Origin: Cupriavidus necator A5-1
GTDB taxonomy: Bacteria > Pseudomonadota > Gammaproteobacteria > Burkholderiales > Burkholderiaceae
Assembly (NCBI RefSeq): GCF_000744095.1
Contig: NZ_JQLI01000008.1
Coordinates: 1,860,001 to 1,924,000 of the forward strand
Length of the DNA stretch: 64,000 bases
Direction: 5' to 3'
Shown piece by piece: positions 17,427-26,504 of the stretch. The position numbers were made by a program, and so were the translations under genes. The notes under the pieces are model-generated. The model was not told the DNA's origin and did no database searches. It was given only the letters and a program-made list of their open reading frames with translations. Position 1 is the stretch's first letter. Every line of letters starts with the position of its first letter.

Positions 17427-18689
17427 TCAGCCGCGCGGCTGGAAGTGCCGCAGGAAGTCCACGAACACCTCCGCCGCCAGCTGCGCATCCTCGGCCGTGA
17501 TCGTCTCCAGCGGGTTGTGGCTGATGCCGCCGTTGCCGCAGCGCACGAACAGCATGGCGATGTCCGTGATGCGCTGCATCATCATCGCGTCATGGCCCGC
17601 GCCGGAGGGCAGCTCGAAGGCCTGCAGCCCGCGCTTCTTCAGCACGGCGCCGAACTGGTCCATCAGCCAGCGTGCGCACGGGGCGTTGTTGACCGGCGGC
17701 ACGCGTTCCACCTGCGCGGTCAGGCCGCGCCGCTGCGCGATCTGGTTGATGCCGGCCACGATATCGGCAATCGCGGCTTCGCGGATGCCGTCCTCGCCCG
17801 CGCGGATATCCATCGAGAAGGTGCAGGCGGCCGGGATCACGTTGCTCGAGCCGTCGGGCACCTGGAGCTGGCCGACCGTGCCCACCAGCGAGGGGGCCGC
17901 CGAGCAGCGCCGCTCGACCAGCAGGATCATCTCCGCCGCACCCGCGGCAGCATCCTTGCGCATGCCCATCGGCGTGGTGCCGGCGTGGCTGGCCAGTCCT
18001 TCCACCTTGACCTGGAAGCGGCTGCTGCCGGCGATCTGCGTGACCACGCCCAGCGGCAGGCCGTGGTGCAGCAGCACCGGGCCTTGTTCGATATGCACTT
18101 CCACAAAACCCAGCAGCGTGGCGGGATCGACCGCCGCTGCACGCAGCGCCTCCAACTCGCCCGCGCCGGGCAGTCCGGACGCCGCCAGCGCCTCGCGCAG
18201 CGTGATGCCGTCCGCGTCCTGGCGCTCCAGCAGCGCCGGATCGAAGCGGCCCGCCAGCACACTGCTGGCCAGGAAGCTGGTCTTGAAGCGCAGCCCTTCC
18301 TCCTCGGCGAAGCCAACCACCTCGAAGTGGTAGGGCAGGCGGATGCCGGCTTGATTGAGCGCGCCGGCTACCGCGATCGGCAACAGTATGCCCAGGCGCC
18401 CGTCATAGCGCCCGCCATTGCGCACGGTATCGAAATGCGAGCCGGTCATCAGCACGCGCGCATCGCCCACGGCGGGGTCAGCGGCATAGCGGCCGATCAC
18501 ATTGCCGATAGCGTCGATGCGTACCTGCATGCCGGCCGCTTCCATCCACTGCGCCAGCCGGGACTGCGCGGCGCGGTGGGCCGGGGTCAGGTAGGCGCAG
18601 GTCAGTCCGCCTTCCATGTCGGAGAAGCGGGCGAGCTGGTCGGCCTGGGAGAGGATGGTCTGGCCGAGGGAAGCGGGGGTCTGGGTCAT
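17427..18689 (-). CDS. M20 Zn-dependent hydrolase (allantoate amidohydrolase / N-carbamoyl-L-amino-acid hydrolase type)
   Basis: 420 residues. Metal motifs of the AllC/HyuC group: GSHFDTVRNGGRYDGRLG (His and Asp ligands), FAEEEGLRF (Glu pair), VEVHIEQGPVL, and GAGHDAM with the late ISHNPLE His ligand. Members cleave carbamoyl groups from allantoate, ureidoglycine or N-carbamoyl amino acids, releasing ammonia and CO2. The start at 18689 (MTQTPASLG) is preferred over 18743, because the extra 18 residues are a repetitive PIQPIQPIHP produced by a 9-bp tandem repeat (18714-18740). A second enzyme of the same family is at 32402-33649. No purine-catabolism genes are adjacent. Confidence 0.88.
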   Translation of the reverse strand: MTQTPASLGQTILSQADQLARFSDMEGGLTCAYLTPAHRAAQSRLAQWMEAAGMQVRIDAIGNVIGRYAADPAVGDARVLMTGSHFDTVRNGGRYDGRLGILLPIAVAGALNQAGIRLPYHFEVVGFAEEEGLRFKTSFLASSVLAGRFDPALLERQDADGITLREALAASGLPGAGELEALRAAAVDPATLLGFVEVHIEQGPVLLHHGLPLGVVTQIAGSSRFQVKVEGLASHAGTTPMGMRKDAAAGAAEMILLVERRCSAAPSLVGTVGQLQVPDGSSNVIPAACTFSMDIRAGEDGIREAAIADIVAGINQIAQRRGLTAQVERVPPVNNAPCARWLMDQFGAVLKKRGLQAFELPSGAGHDAMMMQRITDIAMLFVRCGNGGISHNPLETITAEDAQLAAEVFVDFLRHFQPRG

Positions 18690-18713
18690 GGCGGTAAGGC
18701 TCGGAACGGCCGG

Positions 18714-18740
18714 GTGAATCGGTTGAATCGGTTGGATAGG
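18714..18740 (-). repeat. three tandem 9-mers upstream of the M20 hydrolase
   Basis: On the minus strand CCTATCCAA, CCGATTCAA and CCGATTCAC follow head to tail, ending 24 bases before the start codon at 18689. The same design (consensus CC-K-A-Y-Y-CAA, three copies) stands 10 bases before the second M20 hydrolase gene at 32402. Confidence 0.75.
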
Positions 18741-18801
18741 CAAGAGGGAACAACGAAGGCGCTTGCTCCAGCGCCTCCTGTCGCGCCCGGGGGCAACCGC
18801 G

Positions 18802-19638
18802 TCAGCTGTTGCGGATCCACGTCTTCCACGCGATCCACAACTTGCGCATTGGCGTCAGCGCGATGCGCTGGTTCAGCACCTGGAACTGGCTGGCCTCGAG
18901 TTCGTCGAGCAGCGCGTGGTAGATCGCGCCCATCAGCAGGCCGGCGCGCTGGGCGCGGCGATCCTGCTTCGGCAGCAGCGCCAGGGCCTCGCGGTACAGC
19001 GCGCGGGCGCGGCCGGCGTGGTACTGCATCAGCGCGACGAAGCGCTCGGAATGCTGGCCCTTGAGGATCTCGGAGGCCGGCACCTGGAACTGCTGCAGCG
19101 TATTGACCGGCAGGTAGATACGGCCGCGGCGGGCGTCTTCGCCCACGTCGCGCAGGATATTGACCAGTTGCAGCGACTGCCCGAGCTTCTCGGCAAAGAC
19201 CAGCGTCTTCGGATCGGTATAGCCGAAAAGCCGCGCGCTGAGCGTGCCGACCACCCCTGCCACGCAATGGCAGTAGTGGTTCAGGCCGGCTTCATCCAGG
19301 TAGCGGGTCTGGGTCAGGTCCATTTCCATGCCGTCCAGCACCTCGGACATCTCGGCATGGGGCAGGCCGGCGCTGTGCACGTGCGGTTGCAGCGCCTGGG
19401 TCGCCGGGTGGGTGGGCTCGCCCTCGAACAGGCGGCGCACCTCGCCGCGCCACCAGTCCAGCTGCTGGTGGGCCAGGCCCGGGTCGTGGCTGTCGTCGAC
19501 CACGTCGTCGACCTCGCGGCACCAGGCGTACAGCGCGGTGATGGCGCGGCGGCGTTCGGCCGGCAGGAACAGGAAGCTGTAATAGAAACTCGAGCCGCTC
19601 TGGGCGACTTTCTCTTGGCAATACTGATCGGGCGTCAC
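18802..19638 (-). CDS. hpnD: presqualene diphosphate synthase HpnD
   Basis: 278 residues of the squalene/phytoene synthase family. Joins two farnesyl diphosphates to presqualene diphosphate on the way to squalene and hopanoids. First Asp-rich motif is CREVDDVVDD (residues 40-49), second is NILRDVGEDARRGRIYLP; both bind Mg-diphosphate. The conserved YCHCVAGVVG segment lies between them. Translation probably starts at GTG 19638 (reads MTPDQYCQEK). Partners hpnC and hpnE and the squalene-hopene cyclase are not in the window, so the rest of the pathway must lie elsewhere. The assignment as HpnD rather than phytoene synthase rests on overall resemblance. Confidence 0.88.
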   Translation of the reverse strand: MTPDQYCQEKVAQSGSSFYYSFLFLPAERRRAITALYAWCREVDDVVDDSHDPGLAHQQLDWWRGEVRRLFEGEPTHPATQALQPHVHSAGLPHAEMSEVLDGMEMDLTQTRYLDEAGLNHYCHCVAGVVGTLSARLFGYTDPKTLVFAEKLGQSLQLVNILRDVGEDARRGRIYLPVNTLQQFQVPASEILKGQHSERFVALMQYHAGRARALYREALALLPKQDRRAQRAGLLMGAIYHALLDELEASQFQVLNQRIALTPMRKLWIAWKTWIRNS

Positions 19639-19911
19639 GCCGTTCTCGGTCCGAAGATGTGGGGAAGCAGGGGATGGCTACGGCGCCGGGCGGCGCATGC
19701 GGGGCCGCGCGCCAGGGCAGCAGCGGCCACTCCGATGCGCCAGGCGGGGGGCCGGCGGCGGAGCCGCAGTTCCCGGCCATGCGTCGGTCGATGCCAGGCG
19801 GCAGGCCAGCGCCAGCGGCGCGCCGGATTGTAGCATCGCTGCATTTAACCACAGCTCCTCAGCGGGCAACGACAACTGAGGCTTCATTCCAGCCATTTCG
19901 TCGCCTGCCGT

Positions 19912-19941
19912 TTGACGCACCCCCGCGGGGATCGCTATATT
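19912..19941 (+). promoter_or_regulatory. sigma-70 promoter of the RND efflux operon
   Basis: TTGACG at 19912-19917 and TATATT at 19936-19941, 18 bases apart, five of six and four of six matches to consensus. It is the best promoter match in the gap and points at the efflux genes. A palindromic operator overlaps the -10 element. Confidence 0.6.
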
Positions 19942-19957
19942 ACTGACCGGCCAGTTA
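19940..19957 (+). promoter_or_regulatory. palindromic operator, probably for a TetR-type repressor
   Basis: TTACTGACCGGCCAGTTA: the two 9-base halves match at seven positions about a central CCGG. It starts at the end of the -10 hexamer and covers the expected transcription start, an ideal repressor position. ACTGACCGG-type palindromes are known targets of TetR/AcrR repressors of efflux pumps. No tetR gene is in the neighbourhood. Confidence 0.55.
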
Positions 19958-20076
19958 TTTATTGTCCGCGCCGGCCCCGTGGCCCTCCCGCCTCCCTGGC
20001 ATGTTCCGGCGCGCGGATTCGTTGATACTGGCCTGTCTCGCCTCGCCAGCTGTTCCATCCGACTTGTTGCCTATCG

Positions 20077-21273
20077 ATGCCAGTGCTTTGCCGAGTGCCG
20101 GAAGTTGCGGCCGCAGATACTCCTGCCGTTCCAAGAATCCCGGGCCCGGCCGGCCGGATGTTCGCCCTGTTTGCGGTCGCGTCCGTGCTGGCGCTGGCCG
20201 GCTGCGGCAAGAAGCCCGAACCCGCGCCGGAAGTGCGCCCGGTGCGCCTGATGCAGCTCAGCCAGCACGGCGGCAAGACCGCCTTCGAGTTCTCCGGGGA
20301 CGTGCGCCCGCGCGTGGAGTCGCGCCTGGGCTTCCGCGTCGGCGGCAAGATCGCGGCGCGGCTGGTCGACGTGGGGGCGGCGGTGCGCAAGGGTCAGCCG
20401 CTGGCGCGCCTGGACCCGACCGACCTGTCGCTGGCCGAGGCCGGTTCGCGCGCCCAGTATGAAGCCGCCCGGACCGACCGCGACCTGGCCGCCGCCGACC
20501 TGAAACGCTACAACGACCTGTTTGCCAAGGGCTTTATCAGCGCCGCCGAGCAGAACCGGCGCAAAGCCACCTATGAGGCCGCCGAATCGCGGCTTCGGCA
20601 GGCCGAAGCCGGACTGCGCAGCCAGTCCAACCAGACCGCCTATGCGGTGCTGAATGCCGACGCGGACGGCGTGGTCACGGCGATCGATGCCGAGGTCGGC
20701 CAGGTGGTCACCCCCGGCCAGCCGGTGGTGCGTGTGGCGCAGACCGCGGAGAAGGAAGTCGCCATCGGCCTGCCCGAAGACCAGGTCGACCAGCTGCGCG
20801 GCATCACCGACGTGACCATCCATACCTGGGCCGAGCCGCAGCGCTCGCTGCCGGGCCGCGTGCGCGAGATCGCCGCCGCTGCGGACCCCGTTACCCGCAC
20901 CTACGCCACCCGCGTGACCATTCCCAACCCGCCCGCCGACCTGAAGCTCGGCATGACGGCCGTGGTGACCTTCGTGCGCAACGGGGCCACCCCGGCTATC
21001 CGCGTGCCGCTGACCGCACTGCTGCAGGAGCAGGGCCGCAACCAGGTGTGGGTCTTTGACGCCGCCGCCGGCACGGTCAAGCCGGTGCCGGTGACGCTGG
21101 GCGAGGCCATCGGCAACGAGGTCGAGGTGCGCCAGGGGCTGGCGCCCGGCCAGACCATCGTCACCGCCGGGGTCCACCTGCTGCGCCCGGGCCAGAAGGT
21201 GCGCCCGCTTCAGACCGTGGCGCCGGCATCCGCGCCGGCTTCCGCGCTGGCCGCCAGCCCGAACCAGGGTTGA
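20077..21273 (+). CDS. RND efflux periplasmic adaptor (membrane fusion protein), lipoprotein
   Basis: 398 residues from ATG 20077. A lipobox LALAGCGKK follows a hydrophobic core (MFALFAVASVLALAGC), so the mature protein is probably lipid-anchored with a periplasmic body. HlyD-like order: beta-barrel and lipoyl half-motif (RLGFRVGGKIAARLVDVGAAVRKG), alpha-helical hairpin (about 125-195), second lipoyl half (VLNADADGVVTAIDAEVGQVV), then barrel and membrane-proximal domain. A start at ATG 20158 (residue 28) would give a short classical lipoprotein signal and is a serious alternative; neither start has a clear Shine-Dalgarno. The RND permease gene follows after 6 bases. Confidence 0.88.
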   Translation: MPVLCRVPEVAAADTPAVPRIPGPAGRMFALFAVASVLALAGCGKKPEPAPEVRPVRLMQLSQHGGKTAFEFSGDVRPRVESRLGFRVGGKIAARLVDVGAAVRKGQPLARLDPTDLSLAEAGSRAQYEAARTDRDLAAADLKRYNDLFAKGFISAAEQNRRKATYEAAESRLRQAEAGLRSQSNQTAYAVLNADADGVVTAIDAEVGQVVTPGQPVVRVAQTAEKEVAIGLPEDQVDQLRGITDVTIHTWAEPQRSLPGRVREIAAAADPVTRTYATRVTIPNPPADLKLGMTAVVTFVRNGATPAIRVPLTALLQEQGRNQVWVFDAAAGTVKPVPVTLGEAIGNEVEVRQGLAPGQTIVTAGVHLLRPGQKVRPLQTVAPASAPASALAASPNQG

Positions 21274-21279
21274 GGCCGC

Positions 21280-24200
21280 ATGGATCATTTGCGCTTCAAT
21301 TTGTCGCGCTGGGCGCTCGAGCACCAGCCGCTGACCCGTTACCTGCTGGTGGTGCTACTGCTGGGCGGCATGCTGGCGTTCTTCCAGCTCGGGCAGGACG
21401 AGGACCCGCCCTTTACCTTCCGCGTGATGGTGGTGCAGGCCTTCTGGCCCGGCGCCACCGCCGAGCAGATCGCCGTGCAGGTCACCGACAAGATCGAGCG
21501 CCAGCTGCAGGAAGTGCCTTACGCGGACAAGATCCGCAGCTTCTCCAAGCCGGGCGAGACCACGGTGATCTTCCAGCTCAAGGACACCTCGCCGGCCAGG
21601 GAGACCGCGCAGGTCTGGTACACCGTGCGCAAGAAGATCGGCGATATCCAGCAGACGCTCCCCGCCGGCGTGCGCGGGCCGTTCTTCAACGATGAGTTCG
21701 GCGATGTGTACGGCACCATCTACGCGCTCTCGGCCGACGGCTTCAACTACAAGGAACTGCGCGAGTACGCCGACCTGGTGCGCCAGGAGTTGCTGCGCGT
21801 GCCGGCGGTGGCCAAGGTATCGCTGATCGGCCTGCAGGACGAGAAGGTCTATATCGAGTTCAACCAGGCGCGCTTCGCCCAACTGGGGCTCGATATCAAC
21901 GCCATCGCCGAGCAGATCTCGCAGCAGAACAACCTGACCGGCAGCGGCGTGCTGGTCGCGCCGACCGACAACCTGCAGGTGCGCGTGTCCGGCCAGTTCG
22001 CCAGCGTGCAGGACCTGGAGAACCTGGTGCTGCGCGGGCCCAATGGCATCGCCAATATCCGCCTGGGCGACATCGCGCACGTCTATCGCGGCTATGTCGA
22101 TCCAACCCAGACGCGCATGCGCTTCAACGGCAAGGCCGTGATCGGTCTCGGCATCTCGATGCAGAAGGGCGGCGACATCATCCAGCTCGGCAAGGACCTT
22201 CGCGCCGCCTTCGACCGGATGCGCGGCCAGCTGCCGGTGGGCATCGAGATGGACCAGGTGCAGGATCAGCCTGAAGCCGTCAAGCGTTCGGTGGGCGAGT
22301 TCGTGCACGTGCTGATCGAGGCGGTGGTGATCGTGCTGGCGGTCAGCTTCGTCTCGCTGGGCCTGCACACCAAGCCGCTGCGGCTGGACGTGCGCCCGGG
22401 CCTGGTGGTGGCGCTGACCATCCCGCTGGTGCTGGCGGTGACCTTCCTGTTCATGAATATCTTCGGCATCGGGCTGCACAAGATATCGCTCGGGGCGCTG
22501 ATCGTGGCGCTGGGGCTGCTGGTGGACGACGCCATCATCGCGGTCGAGATGATGGTGCGCAAGCTGGAAGAGGGCTTCTCCAAGATGGAGGCGGCCACCT
22601 TCGCCTACACCTCGACCGCGATGCCGATGCTGACCGGCACGCTGATCACCGCGGCCGGCTTCCTGCCGGTGGGGCTGGCGCGCTCGACCGTGGGCGAGTA
22701 CACCTTCGCGATCTTTGCGGTGACAGCGCTGGCGCTGGTGCTGTCGTGGCTGGCGGCGGTGTATTTCACGCCTTACCTCGGCTACCTGCTGCTCAAGACC
22801 CGCGGCCCGGGCGCGGGCGAGCACCATGAGGTGTTCGACACACCGTTCTACGCACGCTTCCGCCGGCTGGTGGACTGGTGCGTGACCTGGCGCAAGCTGG
22901 TGATCGCGATCACGCTGGTGGCCTTCGCGCTCGGCATCTATGCCTTCAAGTTCGTCGAGAAGCAGTTCTTCCCGGATTCCAGCCGGCCCGAGCTGATGGT
23001 GGAGATGTGGATGCCCGAAGGCACCAGCTTTGCCCAGATGGAGGCCGAGGCCAAGCGTTTTGAAACGCTGATGCGCAAGGACCGCGAGGTCGAGAGCCTG
23101 ACCACCTTCGTCGGCACCGGCGCGCCGCGCTTCTACCTGCCGCTGGACCAGATCTTCCCGCAGAGCAACGTGGCGCAGGTGATCGTGATGCCGGTCAGCA
23201 CCGAAGTGCGCGACGCCTTGCGCCGCCGCATCATCAAGCTGTTCGACACCGAGTTCCCGTACCTGCGCGGTCGCGTCAAGCTGCTGCCCAACGGGCCGCC
23301 GGTGGCCTATCCGGTGCAGTTCCGCGTGATCGGGCCGGAGGCCGCTGCAGTACGCCATCTGGCCGACCAGGTCAAGGCGGTGATGCGCGCCAATCCCAAT
23401 ACCGTCGGCGTCAACGACAACTGGAACGAGAGCGTCAAGATGCTGCGCCTGGAGATTGACCAGGACAAGGCGCGCGCGCTCGGCGTCACCACCAACGCGA
23501 TCGCGCGCGTCACGCAGACCGTGCTGACCGGTGTGCCGGTGGGCCAGTACCGCGACGGCGACAAGCTGATCGACATCATGATGCGCACCCCGCGCAACGA
23601 GCGCGATGCGATCTCGGACCTGAACAACATGCTGGTGCCGACCAATAACGGCCGCATGGTGCCGCTGATGCAGGTGGCGCGCGTGGCGCTGCGCTCCGAG
23701 CCGGGCGTGGTCTGGCGCGAGAACCGCGACTTCGGCGTCACCGTGCAGGCCGACGTGGTCGACGGCATCCAGGGCCCGACCGTGACCGCGCAGATCAACC
23801 CGCAGCTCGACAAGCTGCGCGCCCAGCTGCCGGCGGGCTACCGCATCACCGTGGCCGGTGCGGAAGAAGAAAGCGGCAAGGCCGGCGCCTCGATCGCGGC
23901 GCAGCTACCGCTGTGCATCTTCATCATCTTCACGCTGCTGATGCTGCAGTTGCACAGCTTCTCGCGCGCGACCATGGTGTTCCTGACCGGCCCGCTGGGG
24001 CTGATCGGCGCAGCCGCCACGCTGTTGCTGCTGCGCGCGCCGATGGGGTTTGTGGCGCAGCTGGGCATCACCGCGCTGCTGGGCATGATCATCCGCAACT
24101 CGGTGATCCTGGTCGACCAGATCGAGCAGGACATCAGCGCCGGCGTGCCGCCCTGGACCGCCATCGTCGAAGCCGCGGTGCGCCGCTTCCGCCCGATCAT

Positions 24201-24393
24201 TCTGACTGCCGCGGCGGCGGTGCTGGCGATGATCCCGCTGTCGCGCTCGATGTTCTGGGGGCCGATGGCGGTGGCGATCATGGGCGGCCTGATCATTGCC
24301 ACGGTGCTGACGCTGCTGTTCCTGCCGGCGCTGTATGCGGCGTGGTTCCGAATCAAGCGGCCGGAGAACGGGCCGAGCGCGCTGGCGGGCTGA
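21280..24393 (+). CDS. RND efflux transporter permease (AcrB/HAE-1 superfamily)
   Basis: 1037 residues, normal length for an RND pump, with 12 membrane helices in two halves each followed by a large periplasmic loop. Membrane helix 4 contains GLLVDDAIIAVE, whose Asp pair is the proton relay of multidrug-type RND proteins rather than the heavy-metal group. The segment WALEHQPLTRYLLVVLLLGG is the first helix. The C-terminal half has LGITALLGMIIRNSVILVDQ. It forms a tripartite pump with the adaptor encoded 6 bases upstream; an outer-membrane factor gene is not present, so a shared TolC-like channel is implied. Exported compounds unknown. Confidence 0.93.
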   Translation: MDHLRFNLSRWALEHQPLTRYLLVVLLLGGMLAFFQLGQDEDPPFTFRVMVVQAFWPGATAEQIAVQVTDKIERQLQEVPYADKIRSFSKPGETTVIFQLKDTSPARETAQVWYTVRKKIGDIQQTLPAGVRGPFFNDEFGDVYGTIYALSADGFNYKELREYADLVRQELLRVPAVAKVSLIGLQDEKVYIEFNQARFAQLGLDINAIAEQISQQNNLTGSGVLVAPTDNLQVRVSGQFASVQDLENLVLRGPNGIANIRLGDIAHVYRGYVDPTQTRMRFNGKAVIGLGISMQKGGDIIQLGKDLRAAFDRMRGQLPVGIEMDQVQDQPEAVKRSVGEFVHVLIEAVVIVLAVSFVSLGLHTKPLRLDVRPGLVVALTIPLVLAVTFLFMNIFGIGLHKISLGALIVALGLLVDDAIIAVEMMVRKLEEGFSKMEAATFAYTSTAMPMLTGTLITAAGFLPVGLARSTVGEYTFAIFAVTALALVLSWLAAVYFTPYLGYLLLKTRGPGAGEHHEVFDTPFYARFRRLVDWCVTWRKLVIAITLVAFALGIYAFKFVEKQFFPDSSRPELMVEMWMPEGTSFAQMEAEAKRFETLMRKDREVESLTTFVGTGAPRFYLPLDQIFPQSNVAQVIVMPVSTEVRDALRRRIIKLFDTEFPYLRGRVKLLPNGPPVAYPVQFRVIGPEAAAVRHLADQVKAVMRANPNTVGVNDNWNESVKMLRLEIDQDKARALGVTTNAIARVTQTVLTGVPVGQYRDGDKLIDIMMRTPRNERDAISDLNNMLVPTNNGRMVPLMQVARVALRSEPGVVWRENRDFGVTVQADVVDGIQGPTVTAQINPQLDKLRAQLPAGYRITVAGAEEESGKAGASIAAQLPLCIFIIFTLLMLQLHSFSRATMVFLTGPLGLIGAAATLLLLRAPMGFVAQLGITALLGMIIRNSVILVDQIEQDISAGVPPWTAIVEAAVRRFRPIILTAAAAVLAMIPLSRSMFWGPMAVAIMGGLIIATVLTLLFLPALYAAWFRIKRPENGPSALAG

Positions 24394-24850
24394 ACCTCAG
24401 TCCGCGCCACGGCGCATAGAGATCGTCGGCGTGCATGCGGGCTTGCCTTCAGGCCTTGAACACAGTTACCGGCGAGTGGTGGCGTGGCGGTGTCAGGCGG
24501 CGAGCGTCTCTCGCACGAAGTCGGTGACGGCGGCCTGTGGCTGCGACAGCAACGACTGCCCGCGCCACGCCACCAGCGTGCTTGTCTTGGCGCAGCCGGC
24601 GGGACCCTGGATCACCACGCAGCGCTGGCGGCGGGCTTCGGTCTGGCGCGCCTTCGGGGGACGTCGCCGCGGGGCGCGCCGGCGTGGGGCATGCTGGGTT
24701 CCTCAGGGGCAGCCGGCGCGGCGGGGGCGCGCCGATGCGTTGAGGGCATTGTAGGAGCGCCCCACCGGCTGGCGGCACGGGCCAGCGGCAGCCCCCCTGA
24801 AGCGGGTGGGCGTGGCTTTGCGGCTTATCCGCCGCGGCGAGACGTCAGCG
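24394..24850. other. 457-base gap containing a gene remnant
   Basis: No intact gene is seen between the RND permease and the DUF3830 gene (convergent). A short minus-strand remnant with a Walker A motif occupies about 24493-24690. The remainder is GC-rich and unremarkable. Confidence 0.6.
24493..24690 (-). pseudogene. remnant of a LuxR-type (LAL/MalT-like) ATP-binding regulator
   Basis: In one minus-strand frame ending at the stop 24493-24495 the sequence reads RRQRCVVIQGPAGCAKTS followed by TLVAWR. This is the N-terminal P-loop signature of large ATP-binding LuxR (MalT-like) regulators, which are normally 850-900 residues. Only about 25 codons further it ends with QAAVTDFVRETLAA, which resembles the C-terminus of a LysR regulator rather than any part of a MalT-like protein. 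The P-loop has Ala in place of the usual Gly before Lys. The upstream part is closed by a stop near 24691, with signs of a frame change. It is probably a deletion scar joining two regulator genes. Confidence 0.5.
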
Positions 24851-25261
24851 TCACGCGAGCGCGAATTCGATATCCTGCGCGCCTTCCCACAACACCTTGG
24901 TCCCCAGCGCCCGCAGGTTTTCCTTGCCCTCGACGAGGGTCAGGAAATGGTTGCCGGCCAGTTGCCCCATCTTGCTGGCGAAGCAGCAGCTGCCGTAGGC
25001 CAGGATGATCTCGGTCTCGCTGTAGCCGCCCGGGTAGAACAGGATATCGCCCACGGACGGGTGGCTGGTGTGGTTCTCGAAATCCACGCCGAGGCGGAAT
25101 TCGCCCAAAGGGATCCAGCAGCCTTCGCCGCTCCAGCGCACGTGGATCAGTTTTTCGCGGTAGGGCAGCAGTTTGAGGAAGGCTTCGACGGTCTTCGGGG
25201 CGTCGGGGTTGGTCTCGGCGACAAAGTTGTAGCCGCCAGCGGTGATGCGGATGCGGGCCAT
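24851..25261 (-). CDS. DUF3830 family protein
   Basis: 136 residues. The cyclophilin-like small-protein pattern of DUF3830 is seen: FLKLLPYREKLIHVRWSGE in the middle of the N-terminal half, then NHTSHPSVGDILFYPGGYSETEIILAYG. Genes of this family often accompany amidases and ABC importers for amide or peptide compounds, exactly as here: the amidase gene ends 18 bases upstream on the same strand. Function unknown; a binding or hydrolase-accessory role is possible. It is the last gene of the leftward transport operon. Soluble, with no signal peptide. The ATG is preceded by a purine-rich AAGGACGGAAT. Confidence 0.8.
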   Translation of the reverse strand: MARIRITAGGYNFVAETNPDAPKTVEAFLKLLPYREKLIHVRWSGEGCWIPLGEFRLGVDFENHTSHPSVGDILFYPGGYSETEIILAYGSCCFASKMGQLAGNHFLTLVEGKENLRALGTKVLWEGAQDIEFALA

Positions 25262-25279
25262 ATTCCGTCCTTGTTTGAC

Positions 25280-26470
25280 TCACGCCTGTTTCGCCATGAT
25301 AGCCTCGGCCAGCGCGACCAGGCTGCGGTCGCTGCCGGCGGGCCCGAGCAGCGAGATGCCCAGCGGGGCGCCGTCGCGGCCCGCAAGCGGCAGGCTCAGT
25401 TGCGGGAAGCCGGTCAGCGGCGTCAGGCACAGCGTGTGGGCGGCGAGGTTGCGGTAGGTCTCCAGCGACTTGATCGGCTCGGCGCGCAGCGGGGCGATAT
25501 CAGGCATGGTCGGCAGTACCAGCACGCCGTCCTGGCCCAGCAGCCGGCCCAGGTGCGCGGTGAAGTCGCGCCGCACGGCGCTGGCTTCTTCCAATTGCGT
25601 GCGCGTGACGGCTTTGGAGTAGGCGAAGCGCGCCGCGACGTCGGCGCCAAGCTCCAGTCCATATTGCTCGATCAGCGCGCCGTCGCTCTGCCACGCCTCC
25701 CATCCTTGCACGTAGCGGAACGCCCACCACAGCTCGGACAGCGGCCGGTCGGCTACCGTCACCGGCGACGCCTTGCCGAGCGCGGCCTCGATCCTGGCGA
25801 TGGCCGGCACCAGTGCCTCGCGCGCCTCGGGCGTCGGCTGGGTGAAGAGGTCGGTCGCAATCAGCAAGCGCGGCGCGGTTGGCAGCGGTGCCGGGTCGGC
25901 GCCGAACATCACGTCGGCCACGCGCGCAAAGGTGCCGATGTCGCGCGCGAAGAAGCCGCAGGTATCCAGGCTCTCCGACAGCGGCAGGCAGCGCTCCAGC
26001 GAAATGCGCCCGTGCGTGGGCCGGATGCCGAACAGGCCGCAGTGGCTGGCCGGCGCGCGCACCGAGCCACCGGTGTCGGAGCCCAGCGCAAAGTCGCACA
26101 GCCCGTTGGACACGGCCGCGGCCGAGCCCGACGACGAGCCGCCGGTGATGCGATCCGGTGCCGCGCCGTTGACCGGGCGGCCGTAGTGGGCGTTCTGGCC
26201 GTTCATCGAGAAGGCGAGCTCGTCGGTGTGGGTCTTGCCGACGAAGGTGGCGCCGGCGTCCAGCAGCCGCTGCACTGCGGGCGCGGTGGCGGTCTTGATG
26301 CCTGAGCGCGCCAGCACGTGCGGGTTGCCGCCGCCGGTCGGGTAGCCGGCGACGTCGAACAGGTCCTTGACGGCGAAGGTCAGACCCTGCAGCGGGCCGC
26401 CGGCGGCGTGTGGGACGGCGGCGTCCGGGTAGGGCATGAAGGCACGGGCGGGATGGGTGGCGAGCGTCAT
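25280..26470 (-). CDS. amidase (amidase-signature family)
   Basis: 396 residues. Ser-cisSer-Lys triad visible by spacing: K35 in FAVKDLFDV, S112 in GGSSSGSAAAV, and nucleophile S136 in GSDTGGSVR. The 24-residue gap between the two serines is the family standard. Hydrolyses an amide to acid plus ammonia; the substrate is unknown. It is shorter than typical 450-residue amidases, mainly at the N-terminus, so it is of the compact type. It is encoded in an operon with the ABC importer genes (26505-32229) and the DUF3830 protein, suggesting the imported compound is its substrate. Confidence 0.92.
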   Translation of the reverse strand: MTLATHPARAFMPYPDAAVPHAAGGPLQGLTFAVKDLFDVAGYPTGGGNPHVLARSGIKTATAPAVQRLLDAGATFVGKTHTDELAFSMNGQNAHYGRPVNGAAPDRITGGSSSGSAAAVSNGLCDFALGSDTGGSVRAPASHCGLFGIRPTHGRISLERCLPLSESLDTCGFFARDIGTFARVADVMFGADPAPLPTAPRLLIATDLFTQPTPEAREALVPAIARIEAALGKASPVTVADRPLSELWWAFRYVQGWEAWQSDGALIEQYGLELGADVAARFAYSKAVTRTQLEEASAVRRDFTAHLGRLLGQDGVLVLPTMPDIAPLRAEPIKSLETYRNLAAHTLCLTPLTGFPQLSLPLAGRDGAPLGISLLGPAGSDRSLVALAEAIMAKQA

Positions 26471-26504
26471 GGATGAATCCTGGGAGCGTTGGTGTTCAGT
26501 ACGC

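Larger units (their letters stand above)
19639..20076. other. intergenic gap holding the RND efflux promoter
   Basis: 438 bases between divergent hpnD and the efflux adaptor gene. The left part is GC-rich with nothing recognised. The right part carries a promoter (19912-19941), a palindromic operator (19940-19957) and a leader of at least 120 bases. Confidence 0.6.
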
